Assembly: GCA_041481485.1 (NCBI GenBank)
Contig: JBGPBY010000404.1
Location: 1-6,868, forward strand
DNA: 6,868 nucleotides
Source: JBGPBY01 sp041481485
GTDB taxonomy: Bacteria; Acidobacteriota; Terriglobia; 20CM-2-55-15
Reading direction: 5' to 3'
Under the pieces are notes generated by a model, which had not been told where the DNA came from, ran no database searches, and saw only the letters and a program-made list of their open reading frames with translations. Of the stretch, positions 5,946-6,868 are shown piece after piece (positions within the stretch are counted from its first letter, which is position 1; the number at the start of each line of letters is the position of its first letter). A program made the translations under genes and the position numbers.

Positions 5946-6653
5946 TTACGGTTTGTGAAAATCGATAAGTTCCACTTCGAAGCTGAGCGTGGAACCTGGC
6001 GGAATCAGCGGCGGCGATCCGCGATCGCCATAAGCCAGCGCCGATGGACATACCACCTGCGATCGGCCACCCTTCTTCATCAATTGGAGCGCCTCGGTCC
6101 AGCACGGGACCACGCCGCTCAACTGAAACTCCGCTGGTTCATTGCGTTTGATCGAACTATCGAAGACGGTGCCGTCGATCAGCTTGCCTTCGTAGTGAAC
6201 CCGGACGACGTCGGTAGCCGTCGGGCTGGCACCGGAACCGGCAGTTATCGTCCGCATCACGATGCCGGACGCCGTTCTCGTTGCATCCTTCTGCTGTGCG
6301 ACCTTATCTGCAAACTCCTGGCCTTTTCTTTTTGCCTCTTCAGCTCCGGCGGTCGCACGCCTTCTGGCCAGATCGTTCACCTTGGGACCGTATGTGTCGA
6401 GTTCCACTTGCGGTTTGGCATTTGTGGCTGCATCCGCCAGGCCGGCTTTGACAAACTCCAACTCGTCGGGCTTCAAAGCAAACACTTTGATGTCACTACC
6501 CAAAAGAAGACCGAGCGCATATAGAGTCTTCTGATCCTCTGTCTCCGGCCGCGAGAATGGTAAAGGGGGAGCCTGTCCCGGAGCCTGGGCACTGGCAATT
6601 GCAGTGCAGAGGAGAGAAGACAGCATCAATAACGGGATAATCGTTTTTCGCAT
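5946..6653 (-). CDS. Exported FKBP-type peptidyl-prolyl cis-trans isomerase (FkpA-like)
   Basis: The protein is 235 residues. It should speed cis-trans isomerisation at proline and assist folding in the periplasm. Residues 1-24 are a Sec signal peptide (MRKTIIPLLMLSSLL core, cleavage near ASA or AQA); the sequence before C16 is not a good lipobox. Residues about 36-125 form the helical, charged N-terminal domain seen in dimeric FkpA/Mip-type enzymes. The FKBP domain covers about 129-233, with pocket residues Y154 (VHYEG), F164 and D165 (VFDSS), V182, W185 (VVPCW), Y208 (ALAYG) and F225. Cys184 replaces the usual Gly before the pocket Trp, and Cys202 replaces a usual Ile. The ATG at 6653 was chosen because it begins a proper signal peptide with CTGGAACC just upstream; the open frame to 6740 would bury it. 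The gene leads a two-gene unit with the ankyrin protein. Confidence 0.93.
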   Translation of the reverse strand: MRKTIIPLLMLSSLLCTAIASAQAPGQAPPLPFSRPETEDQKTLYALGLLLGSDIKVFALKPDELEFVKAGLADAATNAKPQVELDTYGPKVNDLARRRATAGAEEAKRKGQEFADKVAQQKDATRTASGIVMRTITAGSGASPTATDVVRVHYEGKLIDGTVFDSSIKRNEPAEFQLSGVVPCWTEALQLMKKGGRSQVVCPSALAYGDRGSPPLIPPGSTLSFEVELIDFHKP

Positions 6654-6818
6654 GGTTCCAGCATAACCGCAGGTTTCAAAATAAGGCGACGACAATTGAA
6701 GGAATGGGGGAGCCGTCACTATGTGATGGGTGAGCGACAAATTTATTAGGGCTGACTGATAGGATTAGGTGCTGGGTGAATTCCGAGCGTAGTATATGCG
6801 CTAGGAATAGGAGGCCCG
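6654..6818. promoter_or_regulatory. Divergent intergenic region with promoters for the isomerase unit and the right-edge gene
   Basis: This 165-bp gap separates two divergent starts. The plus strand has TAGTAT (6790-6795) or TATATG (6793-6798, overlapping) as weak -10 candidates without a good -35. A small dyad, TCAC-TAT-GTGA (6716-6726), could be an operator but is only four bases per arm. No promoter on the minus strand stood out. It does not contain the GCGGTC palindrome found in the other gaps. Confidence 0.25.
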
Positions 6819-6868
6819 ATGACCGAATCCTTACCGGCACTGGAACGCAAACGAGCGGCGATTTTGGA
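6819..6868 (+). CDS. Start of an unidentified gene, truncated by the window edge
   Basis: Only 16 full codons are visible: MTESLPALERKRAAIL. A perfect AGGAGG at 6809-6814 lies four bases before the ATG, the strongest ribosome binding site in the window, so the start is credible despite the short length. The N-terminus looks like the beginning of an amphipathic helix. From memory it resembles the first residues of DUF6788-type small proteins (LE.KRA.IL pattern), whose later part carries a Cys-rich motif, but 16 residues cannot establish this. The gene is divergent from the isomerase unit. Confidence 0.55.
   Translation, partial: MTESLPALERKRAAIL

Noticed and set aside
6716..6726. CRP-type operator (TCAC-TAT-GTGA)
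   Set aside because: The half-sites are in the reverse order of the TGTGA-N6-TCACA consensus and only four bases long, so chance is likely.
6654..6740. 29-residue N-terminal extension of the FKBP isomerase
   Set aside because: It would place a polar stretch before a standard signal peptide, and the ATG at 6653 has an upstream GGA and a proper MRK start.

Overview
The window is a stretch of bacterial chromosome with four coding blocks, laid out from left to right as follows. (1) A tightly packed five-gene operon on the minus strand (transcribed from 2969 down to 98) encodes small membrane proteins. Three of the five carry cysteine-rich, probably zinc-binding N-terminal modules. (2) Divergent from it is a secreted S1/P1-type nuclease on the plus strand (3073-4023) with all nine expected zinc ligands. 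(3) A two-gene minus-strand unit follows: an exported FKBP-type prolyl isomerase (6653-5946) and, three bases later and in the same reading phase, a large ankyrin-repeat protein (5942-4263). (4) At the right edge is the first 16 codons of a plus-strand gene with a strong Shine-Dalgarno sequence.

The organism is a Gram-negative-type bacterium of moderately high GC. The mix of families (RDD protein plus B-box-like zinc/TM proteins, ankyrin repeats, FkpA-like isomerase, S1/P1 nuclease) suggests Acidobacteriota, with Verrucomicrobiota as the next guess. This is inference from family content, not from a phylogenetic marker; there are no rRNA or tRNA genes here.

The five-gene operon is the most system-like part. 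Every junction is an overlap or a 2-bp gap (TAAccATG, ATGGCTGA, ATGA, ATGA), which indicates translational coupling and fixed stoichiometry. In order it encodes: a zinc ribbon fused to an RDD membrane domain; a zinc ribbon plus a B-box-like module plus TM helices; a PH-like domain plus two TM helices; a B-box-like module plus one TM helix; and a polytopic membrane protein with a conserved-looking C-terminal tail. No enzyme active site is visible. The simplest reading is a multi-subunit inner-membrane complex with cytoplasmic zinc modules and unknown function.

The non-coding space holds a family of about 30-bp imperfect palindromes (core GGGCGGTC-TAT-GACCGCCC). Three copies lie between the convergent nuclease and ankyrin genes. 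One or two lie just past the end of the five-gene operon. None lies inside an operon or in a divergent promoter gap. One stem position changes from G-C to C-G between copies, so pairing is preserved. They look like REP-type extragenic palindromes, and one is also a plausible terminator. No insertion sequence, CRISPR array, RNA gene or integron was found. No stretch longer than 300 bases is without a gene.
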